The notes beneath the pieces are model-generated. The model was not told the origin of the DNA. It saw only the letters and a list, made by a program, of their open reading frames with translations, and did no database searches. A program made the translations under genes and the position numbers. Of a stretch of DNA of 64,000 nt, positions 49,218-57,865 are shown one piece after another; the stretch's first letter is position 1; each line of letters opens with the position of its first letter. Origin of the DNA: Desulfovibrio subterraneus (lineage in GTDB: Bacteria; Desulfobacterota; Desulfovibrionia; Desulfovibrionales; Desulfovibrionaceae); NCBI RefSeq assembly GCF_013340285.1, contig NZ_BLVO01000016.1, positions 733,021 to 797,020 on the forward strand. The letters run 5' to 3'.

Positions 49218-50324
49218 ATGCTGATCGATACGACACTCAGGGAAGGGGCACAGTTGTTCGGGGCCTACTTCAAGATGGAGACAAGGGAGGCAATCCTCTC
49301 CGGCCTGCTGCGCCTTGGCGTGGATGAAGTCGAAGTCGGCTGGGTTGGTCAGGAAGGCATTGACGAGCTTGTGCGCCGCATTCGTCCACGGGCAGGCCGG
49401 ACCAGGCTGAGCGTGTGGAGCCCTTGCCGTTCTGCAGACATCCGCACTGCCTCTGAACTGGGCGTGGACAGGATCAACATAGGCATACCCGTTTCGGATG
49501 CCCACATGAGCAAGCGCCTCGGGCTGGACCGCAAGGGGCTGCTGGAAAAGCTGGGGCGTATGGTCCTCAGCGCCGGGCTTGCCGGTATCCGCTATATTTC
49601 CATAGGGTTTGAAGATGTCTCGCGGGCGGACAGGGACTTTGCGCTGGATGCGGCCCTGCTTGCCCAGAGCATGGGGGCCTCGCGCATCCGTCTGGCAGAT
49701 TCGCTCGGCGTGCTTTCCCCGCGTGAGATGGGCGGGCTGGTGGAATTTTTCCGCTCACAGCTGACCATTCCCGTTGCGGTGCATTGCCATAACGACTTCG
49801 GCATGGCCACGGCCAACGCCGTGAGCGCACTGCAGAGCGGAGCGGATTTTGCCGATGTGAGCGTGCTCGGCATAGGCGAGCGCTCGGGCATTGCCGCAAC
49901 GGAGGAGCTGGCTGCCTATCTGGCCGTGCGCGGGGGAGCTTCAAAGTATCACGCAGAGCACCTGCGCGACCTGTGCTCCCTTGTGGCCGGAGCTGCCGGA
50001 GTGGACATTCCCCGCACCAAGGCCGTGGCCGGAGCGGATATCTTTGCCTGCGAATCAGGCCTGCATGCCCACGCACTGAGCAAATCGCCCGAACTGTTTG
50101 AACCCTACGATCCTTCCCTCATCGGAGCGAACCGCAAGCTCGCCGTGGGCGGCAAGAGTGGCAAGGCGGCCGTCTCTGTTGCGCTCGGCTCTGCCCGTTC
50201 GCATTATCCGGCAGGGCAGATCGAAGATCTGGTTACCTCTGTCAGGCGCATGTCGTGGGAACTCGGCAGGCCGCTGACGCAGGATGAATTTTCACACCTC
50301 GCGGATTCCGCGCGCAAGCACTAG
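49218..50324 (+). CDS. nifV: NifV, homocitrate synthase
   Basis: 368 residues. The ATG at 49,218 has AAGGAG seven bases upstream; the ATG at 49,212 is too close. Motifs are the HMGL-like start IDTTLREGAQLFGAYF, GIRYISIGFEDVSRADRDFA, VAVHCHNDFGMATANAV and GERSGIAATEELA. It makes homocitrate, the organic ligand of FeMo-co. The active-site DTTLREG starts at residue 4, an unusually short N-terminus. It is divergent from nifH and followed after nine bases by a gene of unknown function. Confidence 0.9.
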   Translation: MLIDTTLREGAQLFGAYFKMETREAILSGLLRLGVDEVEVGWVGQEGIDELVRRIRPRAGRTRLSVWSPCRSADIRTASELGVDRINIGIPVSDAHMSKRLGLDRKGLLEKLGRMVLSAGLAGIRYISIGFEDVSRADRDFALDAALLAQSMGASRIRLADSLGVLSPREMGGLVEFFRSQLTIPVAVHCHNDFGMATANAVSALQSGADFADVSVLGIGERSGIAATEELAAYLAVRGGASKYHAEHLRDLCSLVAGAAGVDIPRTKAVAGADIFACESGLHAHALSKSPELFEPYDPSLIGANRKLAVGGKSGKAAVSVALGSARSHYPAGQIEDLVTSVRRMSWELGRPLTQDEFSHLADSARKH

Positions 50325-50333
50325 GAGGTTGTC

Positions 50334-51206
50334 ATGCACATGGTACATACCCGTTATGGTGATCTTGTCCCCCAGCGAACCACGGATGATCTGCGCAGAA
50401 AAGAACTGCTGCCCGTGGACCTGTATGAAGACGGCAGCCCGCGCGGACTGCCTCTGGAAACGCAGGTGCTCATAGACACGCCCGCAGGGGTGGTTCCGGC
50501 CGAGTTCATCTCCTTTTATCCCGACGGCAGTCTCAACCGCGTGTTCCCTCTCAACGGCAGGCTTTCCGGCTACTGGACGCAGGATGATGAGGCGCGGCTT
50601 TCCGAACCTGTGAGCCTGCAGACGCCTGTTGGCGAGCTGCATGCCCGCGTGATCAGCGTCAGTTTTTACAAAACGCAGGCCCTGCGTAGTCTGACCCTGT
50701 GGCCGGGCGAGGTGGTGAGCGTGCAGACTCCCGCGGGGCTGATCAAGACCCGCACCGGAGTGAGTTTTTATCCTGATGGTTCCATCCGTTCTCTTGAACC
50801 CGCCGCGCCTGTGGCCGTGAAAACGCCCGTCGGCGAGATTATGGCCTTTGATCCTGACGCCGTGGGTGTGAACGGCGATTGCAATTCTCTGGTGTTCAAT
50901 CCCGATGGTTCGGTGCGCAGCCTGTGCACGGTGTCTTCGCGGGTTACGGCCTTCATGCCGGACGGAACACGAACCGTGTGCTGCCCGCAGTGGCGCGAGA
51001 GCTTCTGCGGCGATACCGAGCGGGAGATAACACCCATGGCCATTCTGTTTGACGGGGGCGACGTTGTGATCCGTTCCTCGGCGGAAGATGCGTCGGTGCG
51101 TTTTGACGGTGACCGTGCCGTGGTCTTTGCCGGAAGGTGGGAGGGAATGCACGTGGCCCGTTTTGCAGGCATGCCCCTGCTGCCACGCACCTCATGCAGC
51201 CATTAG
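50334..51206 (+). CDS. repeat protein of unknown function, co-transcribed with nifV
   Basis: 290 residues, ATG with AGGAGG five bases upstream. It is built from repeats of about 40-50 residues that each contain a PDGS turn and nearby a (V/T)xTPxGxxxA strand: FYPDGSLNRVFPL, FYPDGSIRSLEPA, FNPDGSVRSLCTV, and DTPAGVVPAEFIS, QTPVGELHARVIS, QTPAGLIKTRTGVS, KTPVGEIMAFDPD. The pattern suggests a MORN-like or beta-repeat fold. No signal peptide, so cytoplasmic. Placement directly after nifV under a sigma-54/NifA promoter implies a role in nitrogen fixation, perhaps as an assembly scaffold, but no function is known to me. Confidence 0.7.
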   Translation: MHMVHTRYGDLVPQRTTDDLRRKELLPVDLYEDGSPRGLPLETQVLIDTPAGVVPAEFISFYPDGSLNRVFPLNGRLSGYWTQDDEARLSEPVSLQTPVGELHARVISVSFYKTQALRSLTLWPGEVVSVQTPAGLIKTRTGVSFYPDGSIRSLEPAAPVAVKTPVGEIMAFDPDAVGVNGDCNSLVFNPDGSVRSLCTVSSRVTAFMPDGTRTVCCPQWRESFCGDTEREITPMAILFDGGDVVIRSSAEDASVRFDGDRAVVFAGRWEGMHVARFAGMPLLPRTSCSH

Positions 51207-51230
51207 CCGGTATTGCCGGATAGAATGAAA

Positions 51231-51258
51231 ATGGGTTGCACCAACAGGTGCAACCCAT
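51231..51258. terminator. bidirectional hairpin after the nifV operon
   Basis: Twelve-base perfect stem ATGGGTTGCACC / GGTGCAACCCAT with a four-base loop. On the minus strand it is followed by TTTTC, so it can end transcription from modE; on the plus strand no T-run follows. Confidence 0.7.
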
Positions 51259-51307
51259 TCGGACTGCAGAGTAAGTCATTTAGGGGGGAATTTTTTGGCT
51301 CCGCCGG

Positions 51308-51328
51308 GCAGGAACCTAACGTTCCTGC
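51308..51328. other. unassigned hairpin in the nifV operon-modE gap
   Basis: GCAGGAAC pairs perfectly with GTTCCTGC around CTAAC, within the 261-base gap between convergent genes. It lies in a stretch with alternating purine and pyrimidine runs (GGGGGAATTTTTTGGCTCCGC, continuing past it) and no open frame. It could be part of a repeated intergenic element or a small RNA; no conservation can be tested here. Confidence 0.35.
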
Positions 51329-51467
51329 ACCTCGTTTAAGCGATGACAATCTGTTTTTGGACTACAGCTCCGTCTTAACGGGAATGTGGTTTTACTGAAA
51401 ACGAGGGGGTGTCGTTACCCTGTGGTTTGCGCCTGTTGGTACAAACCTTTTTTTATGTAAAAAAATC

Positions 51468-51947
51468 TTAGTTCTGCCCTGAGCGTGGGCTATAATCGGC
51501 AGCAGCTTGCCCGCCTGCCTGTTGCGTTGTTTCGTCCTGTCCGGCCTCATCTCCGGCCTCATCTCCGGCCTCATCATCTCCGGTCTTGTCAGGCTGGTCT
51601 GCCAGCAGTGAGGCGAAGCGATGGTCGAATTCACGCTGGGCAACGGTGTGCACGGCTGCATACGCTGCCTTGTAGCTTGCCAGACAGCGGGCACCAAAGG
51701 CGGAAAGCTGGTAGCCGGACTTGTTGCCCCCGCGCTTCACCAACACGGGCTGCCCCATCCGTTCTTCAATTTTGCGGATGCGCCCCCATGCCGTGCGGTA
51801 CGACATGCCTATTTCCTTGGCCGCGCCGGCAAGGGAACCGGTGGTTTCCACCCCCTGCAGCAGCGCAAAGCTGCCCATGCCGAAGGCGTTTTCACCGTCT
51901 ACTTCTATCCAGAATTTTACCCGCATCCGCAGTGTTTTTTCTGCCAT
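51468..51947 (-). CDS. modE: ModE-type transcriptional regulator, DNA-binding domain only
   Basis: 159 residues from the ATG at 51,947 (AGGA upstream; ATG at 51,956 possible). The winged-helix domain contains GMGSFALLQGVETTGSLAGA, GMSYRTAWGRIRKIEER and VKRGGNKSGYQLSAFG, which are typical ModE segments. The two C-terminal molbindin domains of E. coli ModE are absent; instead an acidic tail with repeats (DEAG three times), encoded by tandem 12-base units near 51,545-51,590, ends the protein. It is divergent from the MoeA-like/mop operon, whose promoter has a ModE-like operator. Confidence 0.85.
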   Translation of the reverse strand: MAEKTLRMRVKFWIEVDGENAFGMGSFALLQGVETTGSLAGAAKEIGMSYRTAWGRIRKIEERMGQPVLVKRGGNKSGYQLSAFGARCLASYKAAYAAVHTVAQREFDHRFASLLADQPDKTGDDEAGDEAGDEAGQDETTQQAGGQAAADYSPRSGQN

Positions 51948-52077
51948 CTCTTTCATCCTTTCCTGATCTTCATACACCAGAGATACCAGTAACCTGTCCA
52001 CTGCTCAAGGCACATGGTCAACGGTTGTTTCCGGCTGTTTCGCAGCGTGCAAGCCCATTTCATTTCGCGTTTGTTTA

Positions 52078-52106
52078 TTGACTTTATATGTTCATGGCGA
52101 CATAAG
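52078..52106 (+). promoter_or_regulatory. sigma-70-type promoter with ModE-like operator, upstream of the MoeA-like/mop operon
   Basis: TTGACT (-35) and CATAAG (-10) with a 17-base spacer that contains TATGT, eight bases, ACATA (52,087-52,104). Layout and most bases match the site at 21,616-21,644. It could be bound by the divergently encoded ModE. The leader to the MoeA-like gene is about 145 bases. Confidence 0.65.
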
Positions 52107-52251
52107 AAAATTGGAAATGGGTGAATACTCTCTAACATCGGGGTTTCTCAGGGGCATCTTGATTGACTGTGGCTTGATGAAAAAAGAGTAATTATTCCAA
52201 GCTTGAACGCTTCCATGCTCGAGTTCACGTACCGTATCGGAGACTGCGCAC

Positions 52252-53277
52252 ATGATGAAGACCATTCCCGTTCAAGAGGCCGTTGGCACCGTCCTCTGTC
52301 ACGATCTAACCCGAATTGTACCCGGCGAGTTCAAAGGCCGGGCTTTCAAGAAGGGGCATGTTATCCGCCCCGAAGACATTCCTGTCCTGCTCAACATAGG
52401 CAAGGAACATCTGTATGTGCTGGCGCTCGACAAGGGGCAGCTGCACGAGGATGAAGCCGCCTTGCGCATCGCCCACGCTGCGGCGGGGCCGGGTATCTCC
52501 TTTTCGGAGATCAGCGAAGGGCGCATCAACTTCATGGCCGAACGCGGCCTGCTTACCGTGAATGTGGAGGCGCTGCACGCCATCAATTCCATTGAGGAAG
52601 TGGTGCTCGCCACCATGCACACAGGCCAGTTTATTACCGAACCGCGTGCCGTTGCCGGTACGCGGGTGGTTCCGCTGGTCATAGACGAAGAAAAGATACG
52701 CAGGGTGGAAGAAATTTGCGCCGCGCACTACCCGGTGGTGCAGGTAAAGCCCGTTCTGGAACAGCGCATAGGCGTTGTGACCACGGGCAGTGAAATCTTC
52801 CACGGCCGCATCGAAGACAAGTTCGGTCCGGTGCTGCGTCGCAAGTTTGCCGGATTCGGCTCCGAGGTCATGGGGCAGACCTTCGTGGGCGACGATCCGG
52901 AGACAACCCGTGACGCCATCCTTGCCTTTGTGGAGCAGGGGGCGGACATGGTTGTGGTGACCGGAGGCATGAGTGTTGACCCGGACGACCAGACACCGGC
53001 CAGTATCCGGGCCACAGGGGCTGAAATCGTAACCTATGGCTCGCCCACCTTTCCGGGCGTGATGTTTCTACTTTCCTATCTTGGCGGCGTGCCCGTTCTG
53101 GGGTTGCCCGGGTGCGTCATGTACTACCGCGCCAGCATTTTCGACATTGTGGTGCCGCGTTTGCTGGCCGGAGAGCGGCTTACCCGCAAGGACATAGTGG
53201 CGTTGGGGCACGGGGGTTTCTGCGCATGCTGCGAGCCCTGTCGCCACCCTATCTGTCCTTTCGGCAAGCCGGGCTAA
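52252..53277 (+). CDS. MoeA/MogA-type molybdopterin-binding protein
   Basis: 341 residues. Domains: an N-terminal beta part with VGTVLCHDLTRIVPGEFKGR and then a MoCF_biosynth domain at about 175-310 (RIGVVTTGSEIF, FVGDDPETTRDAI, VVVTGGMSVDPDDQTPASI, LGLPGCVMYY). This domain binds molybdopterin and, in MoeA, inserts molybdenum. The C-terminus ends in a cysteine cluster, CACCEPCRHPICPFG, not typical of MoeA; it may bind metal. It lies 104 bases before mop, so it probably delivers cofactor to MOP. GGAGA is the nearest ribosome-site candidate. Confidence 0.8.
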   Translation: MMKTIPVQEAVGTVLCHDLTRIVPGEFKGRAFKKGHVIRPEDIPVLLNIGKEHLYVLALDKGQLHEDEAALRIAHAAAGPGISFSEISEGRINFMAERGLLTVNVEALHAINSIEEVVLATMHTGQFITEPRAVAGTRVVPLVIDEEKIRRVEEICAAHYPVVQVKPVLEQRIGVVTTGSEIFHGRIEDKFGPVLRRKFAGFGSEVMGQTFVGDDPETTRDAILAFVEQGADMVVVTGGMSVDPDDQTPASIRATGAEIVTYGSPTFPGVMFLLSYLGGVPVLGLPGCVMYYRASIFDIVVPRLLAGERLTRKDIVALGHGGFCACCEPCRHPICPFGKPG

Positions 53278-53381
53278 ACCCGAACCCGCGGCCTTTCGGG
53301 GCGCGCGAACTGGACGATGTTGCCGGACCGCTGTTTGCCTGAATCGTCCGGCCCGAGTTATCACCTATAAGGAGGATTTCG

Positions 53382-56105
53382 ATGATCAAGCGTATGATCC
53401 ATGTCAATGGCGCCCCCCGTATGGCCATTGCCGCTCCTGAAACCACCCTCGCAACCTATCTGCGTGAAAGTCTTGGCCTTACCAGTGTTAAGGTTGGCTG
53501 CGGACAGGGACATTGTGGCAGCTGTAACGTTATCGTGAACGGAAAGCTTATCCGCTCTTGCAGTTACAAGATGAGCCGTCTGAATGATAGTGACTCCATC
53601 ACTACGCTGGAAGGTATTGGCACTCCCGACAATCTGCATCCTATTCAGGTCGCATGGCTGGCACATGGTGCCGCTCAGTGCGGCTTTTGTTCTCCCGGTT
53701 TCATAGTCTCCACCAAGTTGCTGCTGGATACCAATCCCAAGCCTTCGCGTGACGATGTGCGCGACTGGTTCCAGAAGCATCGTAACGCCTGCCGCTGCAC
53801 CGGCTACAAGCCGCTGGTGGACGCCGTTATGGATGCCGCCGCTGTGCTGCGCGGAGAGAAGAAGCTTGATGATCTCTATTTCCAGATTCCTGCCGACGGC
53901 AAGATCTGGGGTACCAAGTATCCCCGTCCCAGCGCCGTTGCCAAGGTTACCGGTACGCTCGACTTCGGTGCCGACCTCGGCATCAAGATGCCCGAAGGCA
54001 CGTTGCGCCTCGCTCTTGTGCAGGCCGAAGTCTCCCATGCCAGAATTCTGGGCATAGACACCAGCGAAGCGGAAAAGATGCCCGGCGTGGTCAAAGTGGT
54101 CACCCATAAGGACATCAAGGGCAAGAACCGCATCACCGGTCTTATCACCTTCCCCACCAACAAGGGTGACGGCTGGGATCGTCCCATTCTCTGTGATGAG
54201 AAGGTATTCCAGTTCGGCGACGCCATTGCCATTGTCTGCGCCGATACCGAATGCCACGCCAAGGCTGCCGCAGCCAAGGTGAAGGTTGATCTGGAAATTC
54301 TGCCCGCATACATGAGCGCCCCCGAAGCCATGGCTGAAGACGCCATGGAAATTCACCCCGGCACTCCGAACGTCTACTTCGAGCAGAAGATTGCGAAGGG
54401 TGAAGACAGCGCCCCCATCTTCAAGAAGGCCGACGTGGTGGTGGAAGACGATTTCTATGTCGGCCGCCAGCCGCATATGCCCATCGAGCCGGACGTGGGC
54501 TTTGCTTTCTTCAATGAAGAAGGCAAGCTGTGCATCCACTCCAAGTCCATCGGCCTGCACCTGCACATGTACATGATCGCTCCCGGTCTTGGTATGGACC
54601 CCGAGAACATGATCATGGTGCAGAACCCCACCGGCGGCACCTTCGGTTACAAGTTCAGCCCCACCATGGAAGCACTGGTCGGCGCGGCAGCCATTGCTAC
54701 CGGTCAGCCCGTGTACCTGAACTACACCTGGTTCCAGCAGCAGACCTACACCGGCAAGCGCTCTCCGTTCTTCATGAACGTGCGCTTTGCCGCTACCAAG
54801 GACGGCATGCTGCAGGCCATGGAAAGCGACTGGACTGTTGACCACGGCCCCTATTCCGAATTCGGCGACCTGCTTACCCTTCGCGGTGCGCAGTTCATCG
54901 GCGCGGGCTACAACATTCCCAGCATCCGTGGTATCGGCCGCACCGTGTGCACCAACCACGCATGGGGTTCCGCCTTCCGTGGCTATGGTTCGCCGCAGAG
55001 CGAATTTGCCTCTGAAGTGCTGATGGACGAACTGGCTGATAAGCTCGGCATGGACCCGCTGGAACTGCGTTACAAGAACGTGTACCGCGAAGGTTCCACC
55101 ACGCCCACCGGCCAGACGCCGGAAGTGCTTTCCCTGCCTGAAGTGCTGGATAAGGCACGTCCCATGTACAAGGCCGCCAAGGAACACGCTGCCAAGGCTT
55201 CCACCGCGGAAGTGAAGCGCGGCGTGGGTATCTCGCTCGGCGTGTACGGTTGCGGTCTGGACGGCCCTGATACGGCGGAAGTGTATGTGGAGCTGAACCC
55301 CGACGCGACGGTCACGGTTTACGCCACCTGGCATGACCATGGTCAGGGCGCGGACATCGGCACCCTTGCCACCGCGCACGAAGGGCTGCGTCCGCTGGGC
55401 ATCCGTCCCGAAAACATCAAGCTTGTGCTGAACGATACCGCCGTGTGCCCCAATGCGGGTCCCGCAGGCGGCAGCCGCTCGCAGGTTGTTGTCGGCCGCG
55501 CCATCAAGGCCGGTTGTGAACTGCTGGTCGGCGGTATGCGCAAGAAGGACGGCACGTTCCGTACCTACGATGAAATGAAGGCCGAAAACATTGCCGTGAA
55601 GTACAGCGGCAAGTGGTCTGCTCCGTGCACCGACTGCAACGCAGACGGTCAGGGCAACCCCTTTGCTGCTTACATGTACGGTCTGTTCATTGCCGAAGTG
55701 GCAGTGGAACTGGCAACCGGCAAGACCACCGTGGAAAAGATCTCCATGGTGGGCGACGTGGGCGAAATCGCCAACAAGCTGGCTGTGGACGGCCAGCTCT
55801 ACGGCGGCCTTGCTCAGGCCATCGGTCTTGCCCTGTACGAAGACTTCGAGGACATCAAGAAACACTCCACCATGCCCGGTGCCGGGTTCCCCTACATCAA
55901 GCAGATTCCTGATGACATCGTGCTCGAGTATGTGGAAACCCCGCGTCCCGAAGGTCCCTTCGGCGCATCCGGCGTAGGCGAACTGCCTCTTACCTGCCCG
56001 CACGCAGCCGTGGTAAACGGTATCTACAACGCCTGCGGCGTGCGTATCACCAAGCTCCCGGCTCTGCCGGAGAAGGTGCTTGCCGGACTGAAGGCCAAGA
56101 AGTAA
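53382..56105 (+). CDS. mop: MOP-type aldehyde oxidoreductase (xanthine oxidase family)
   Basis: 907 residues, the length of D. gigas MOP, and start with AAGGAGG upstream. The N-terminal [2Fe-2S] domain has Cys-40, 45, 48 and 60 (VGCGQGHCGSC), the second has Cys-100, 103, 137 and 139 (QCGFCSPGF and HRNACRCTGYKP). The molybdenum domains follow, with GASGVGELPLT near the end; Glu-867 corresponds to the catalytic Glu-869 of D. gigas MOP. There is no FAD domain. The enzyme oxidises aldehydes to acids using molybdopterin cytosine dinucleotide. Signal peptide absent, so cytoplasmic. The terminator at 56,127 ends the operon. Confidence 0.95.
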   Translation: MIKRMIHVNGAPRMAIAAPETTLATYLRESLGLTSVKVGCGQGHCGSCNVIVNGKLIRSCSYKMSRLNDSDSITTLEGIGTPDNLHPIQVAWLAHGAAQCGFCSPGFIVSTKLLLDTNPKPSRDDVRDWFQKHRNACRCTGYKPLVDAVMDAAAVLRGEKKLDDLYFQIPADGKIWGTKYPRPSAVAKVTGTLDFGADLGIKMPEGTLRLALVQAEVSHARILGIDTSEAEKMPGVVKVVTHKDIKGKNRITGLITFPTNKGDGWDRPILCDEKVFQFGDAIAIVCADTECHAKAAAAKVKVDLEILPAYMSAPEAMAEDAMEIHPGTPNVYFEQKIAKGEDSAPIFKKADVVVEDDFYVGRQPHMPIEPDVGFAFFNEEGKLCIHSKSIGLHLHMYMIAPGLGMDPENMIMVQNPTGGTFGYKFSPTMEALVGAAAIATGQPVYLNYTWFQQQTYTGKRSPFFMNVRFAATKDGMLQAMESDWTVDHGPYSEFGDLLTLRGAQFIGAGYNIPSIRGIGRTVCTNHAWGSAFRGYGSPQSEFASEVLMDELADKLGMDPLELRYKNVYREGSTTPTGQTPEVLSLPEVLDKARPMYKAAKEHAAKASTAEVKRGVGISLGVYGCGLDGPDTAEVYVELNPDATVTVYATWHDHGQGADIGTLATAHEGLRPLGIRPENIKLVLNDTAVCPNAGPAGGSRSQVVVGRAIKAGCELLVGGMRKKDGTFRTYDEMKAENIAVKYSGKWSAPCTDCNADGQGNPFAAYMYGLFIAEVAVELATGKTTVEKISMVGDVGEIANKLAVDGQLYGGLAQAIGLALYEDFEDIKKHSTMPGAGFPYIKQIPDDIVLEYVETPRPEGPFGASGVGELPLTCPHAAVVNGIYNACGVRITKLPALPEKVLAGLKAKK

Positions 56106-56126
56106 CCGTCGTCTCCTGAAATGATT

Positions 56127-56165
56127 CGGGCGGCTCCTTGCAGTGCAAAGAGCCGCCCGTTTTTT
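56127..56165 (+). terminator. intrinsic terminator of mop
   Basis: CGGGCGGCTC pairs with GAGCCGCCCG around a 13-base loop and is followed by TTTTTT, 21 bases after the mop stop. Confidence 0.9.
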
Positions 56166-56193
56166 GTGAAGTGGTGCGGAGAACGGGAGCGTA

Positions 56194-57828
56194 TCAGCGC
56201 TTGGTGCGCTCCAGCAGTTTGCCCAGCTTGTTCTGCAGCATCTCCGGCGTGAAGGGCTTGGGCAGGAAGGAGGACACGCCACACTTGCGCGCAAGGGCTG
56301 CCTGCGATCTGCCCGATTCGGTGGTGGCCATGATTACGGGGGTGGTGGCATACAGCGGCATGGCGCGCAGTTTTTCCGTGAACTGAATGCCGTCCATTAC
56401 GGGCATGTTCATGTCCACGACAATGACATCAAAGACGCCTTCCAGCCCTTCCACAATATCCAGCGCATCGCGGCCGTGTTCCGCGAGCATGACATCGAAG
56501 CCAATGGCCGAGCCGTGCGTGCGGTAGAAGTTGCGCATGGCCGTTGAGTCGTCAATGGCAAGCAGTTTGGGCCTTCCGCTTTCCTGCTTCGGCAATTCCT
56601 TGCGGATGGCTTCGGCATCGCGTGCGGCCTGTTCGCCTTCGCATTGCTTCAGCGCCTCGGCGAAGGTCAGCATGGTTTCGGCGTTGTTACACTTGAGAAT
56701 CAGGCTGATGAGAATGCGTCCGGCAACCGGGTCGGCATGCAGATAGGGAAACAGTTTGACGGCATGTGCCGCGATGATTGCCTGCAGAATACGCTGGGCC
56801 TGTGCATCGCGTGCGGCCATGCGGTCTGCTATTATTTCGAGAAAACGTTTACCCACCATGGGCGATGCCAGCGACTCCAGTGCATACACGATGGCCAGAA
56901 GCGTTGTGGGTTCCTGTTCCACGGGCAGGGCGTCCGTGAGTGCCACAAGACTTTTGACGCCCGGCGTACAGCCGAGTGCTTCGTAGATGGCAAAGCCGAC
57001 GTTGGGGTCGGAGGCAGCCCCCTGCTCAAGCGCATGAATGAGCGGGTGCGCGGCAGACTTGTGGGCAATGTCGCGCAGGGCGTTGGCGGCCATGACGCGG
57101 CTGTCCTTGTCGGAATCGAGCAGCGCCGGGGCAATGTGCGGAATGGCCAGCTCGCCGCAGCGCACAAAGGTTTCCAGAACAATGCGGCGTGCTTCCGGAT
57201 TTTTGTGATGTATGAAGCGGGCCAGCTCCGAGAGGGCCGGGGCATGGCTGGAAGCGCCGATGCGGCCGAGAGCCTCAATGGCGGCCCATGTGGTTATGCC
57301 GCACACCGCGTAGCGGTCGTCAGCTTCGTTGGCTGATATGATGTCGGTGAGGGGCTGGATGCAGGATGCGTCGCCCAGTGCTCCGAGATATTGGATACAC
57401 AGGGAAGCAATGACCGGATCGGCATGCCGCATGTGTTCGTGAAACACCGGAATGGCAGCATCGGAACCTATGCGCCCGAGTGCAGTGAGTGTTTCGTTGA
57501 GAGATGCCGAATCGTCTGCCTTGCTGAGGCGGGCAATCAGTACGGGAGCCGCTTCGACAAGATGCATCTCACCGGCAAGATCTCTGCACAGGGCGGCGTA
57601 CGGTCCGTGCGGATGCTCAATGCCGCTGACAATGCTGTCCGGATTTTTTTGCAGCAGGGTCCGCATGGTGTTGCGAACCATGGTGTCTGCAGCAGTGTCG
57701 CCTGTGGGCTCCAGAAAAAGGGGAGTAAGTTCGGCGAGAGCCTGTGCCGCAGGCTCGCCCTGCAGTTTGTGCAGCGCCTGAGCCTGCTCCAGAAAATCGA
57801 GTGAGCGGAAAGAATCTGCGAAGGACAC
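56194..57828 (-). CDS. HEAT-repeat protein with C-terminal receiver domain
   Basis: 544 residues from a GTG at 57,828 with AGGGAGG five bases upstream; ATGs at 57,852 and 57,900 are in frame but poorly supported. Residues about 10-400 form helical HEAT-like repeats (SLNETLTALGRIGSDAAIPV, TWAAIEALGRIGASSHAPAL, MAANALRDIA). A CheY-like receiver follows: LLAIDDSTAMRNFYRTHG, phospho-Asp in VIVVDMNMPVMDG, and MATTESGRSQAAL with FLPKPFTPEML. It probably integrates phosphorylation with a protein scaffold. The CheX-like gene lies just upstream, 37 bases from its start. Confidence 0.8.
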   Translation of the reverse strand: MSFADSFRSLDFLEQAQALHKLQGEPAAQALAELTPLFLEPTGDTAADTMVRNTMRTLLQKNPDSIVSGIEHPHGPYAALCRDLAGEMHLVEAAPVLIARLSKADDSASLNETLTALGRIGSDAAIPVFHEHMRHADPVIASLCIQYLGALGDASCIQPLTDIISANEADDRYAVCGITTWAAIEALGRIGASSHAPALSELARFIHHKNPEARRIVLETFVRCGELAIPHIAPALLDSDKDSRVMAANALRDIAHKSAAHPLIHALEQGAASDPNVGFAIYEALGCTPGVKSLVALTDALPVEQEPTTLLAIVYALESLASPMVGKRFLEIIADRMAARDAQAQRILQAIIAAHAVKLFPYLHADPVAGRILISLILKCNNAETMLTFAEALKQCEGEQAARDAEAIRKELPKQESGRPKLLAIDDSTAMRNFYRTHGSAIGFDVMLAEHGRDALDIVEGLEGVFDVIVVDMNMPVMDGIQFTEKLRAMPLYATTPVIMATTESGRSQAALARKCGVSSFLPKPFTPEMLQNKLGKLLERTKR

Positions 57829-57865
57829 GATGACCTCCCTGCGAGCAGTCATTTCCCAGCGGGAT

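Noticed and set aside
53361-56294. 977-codon open frame on the minus strand across mop
   Set aside because: Mop is a clear enzyme gene on the plus strand; the antisense frame is a product of its third-position GC bias and shows no domain.
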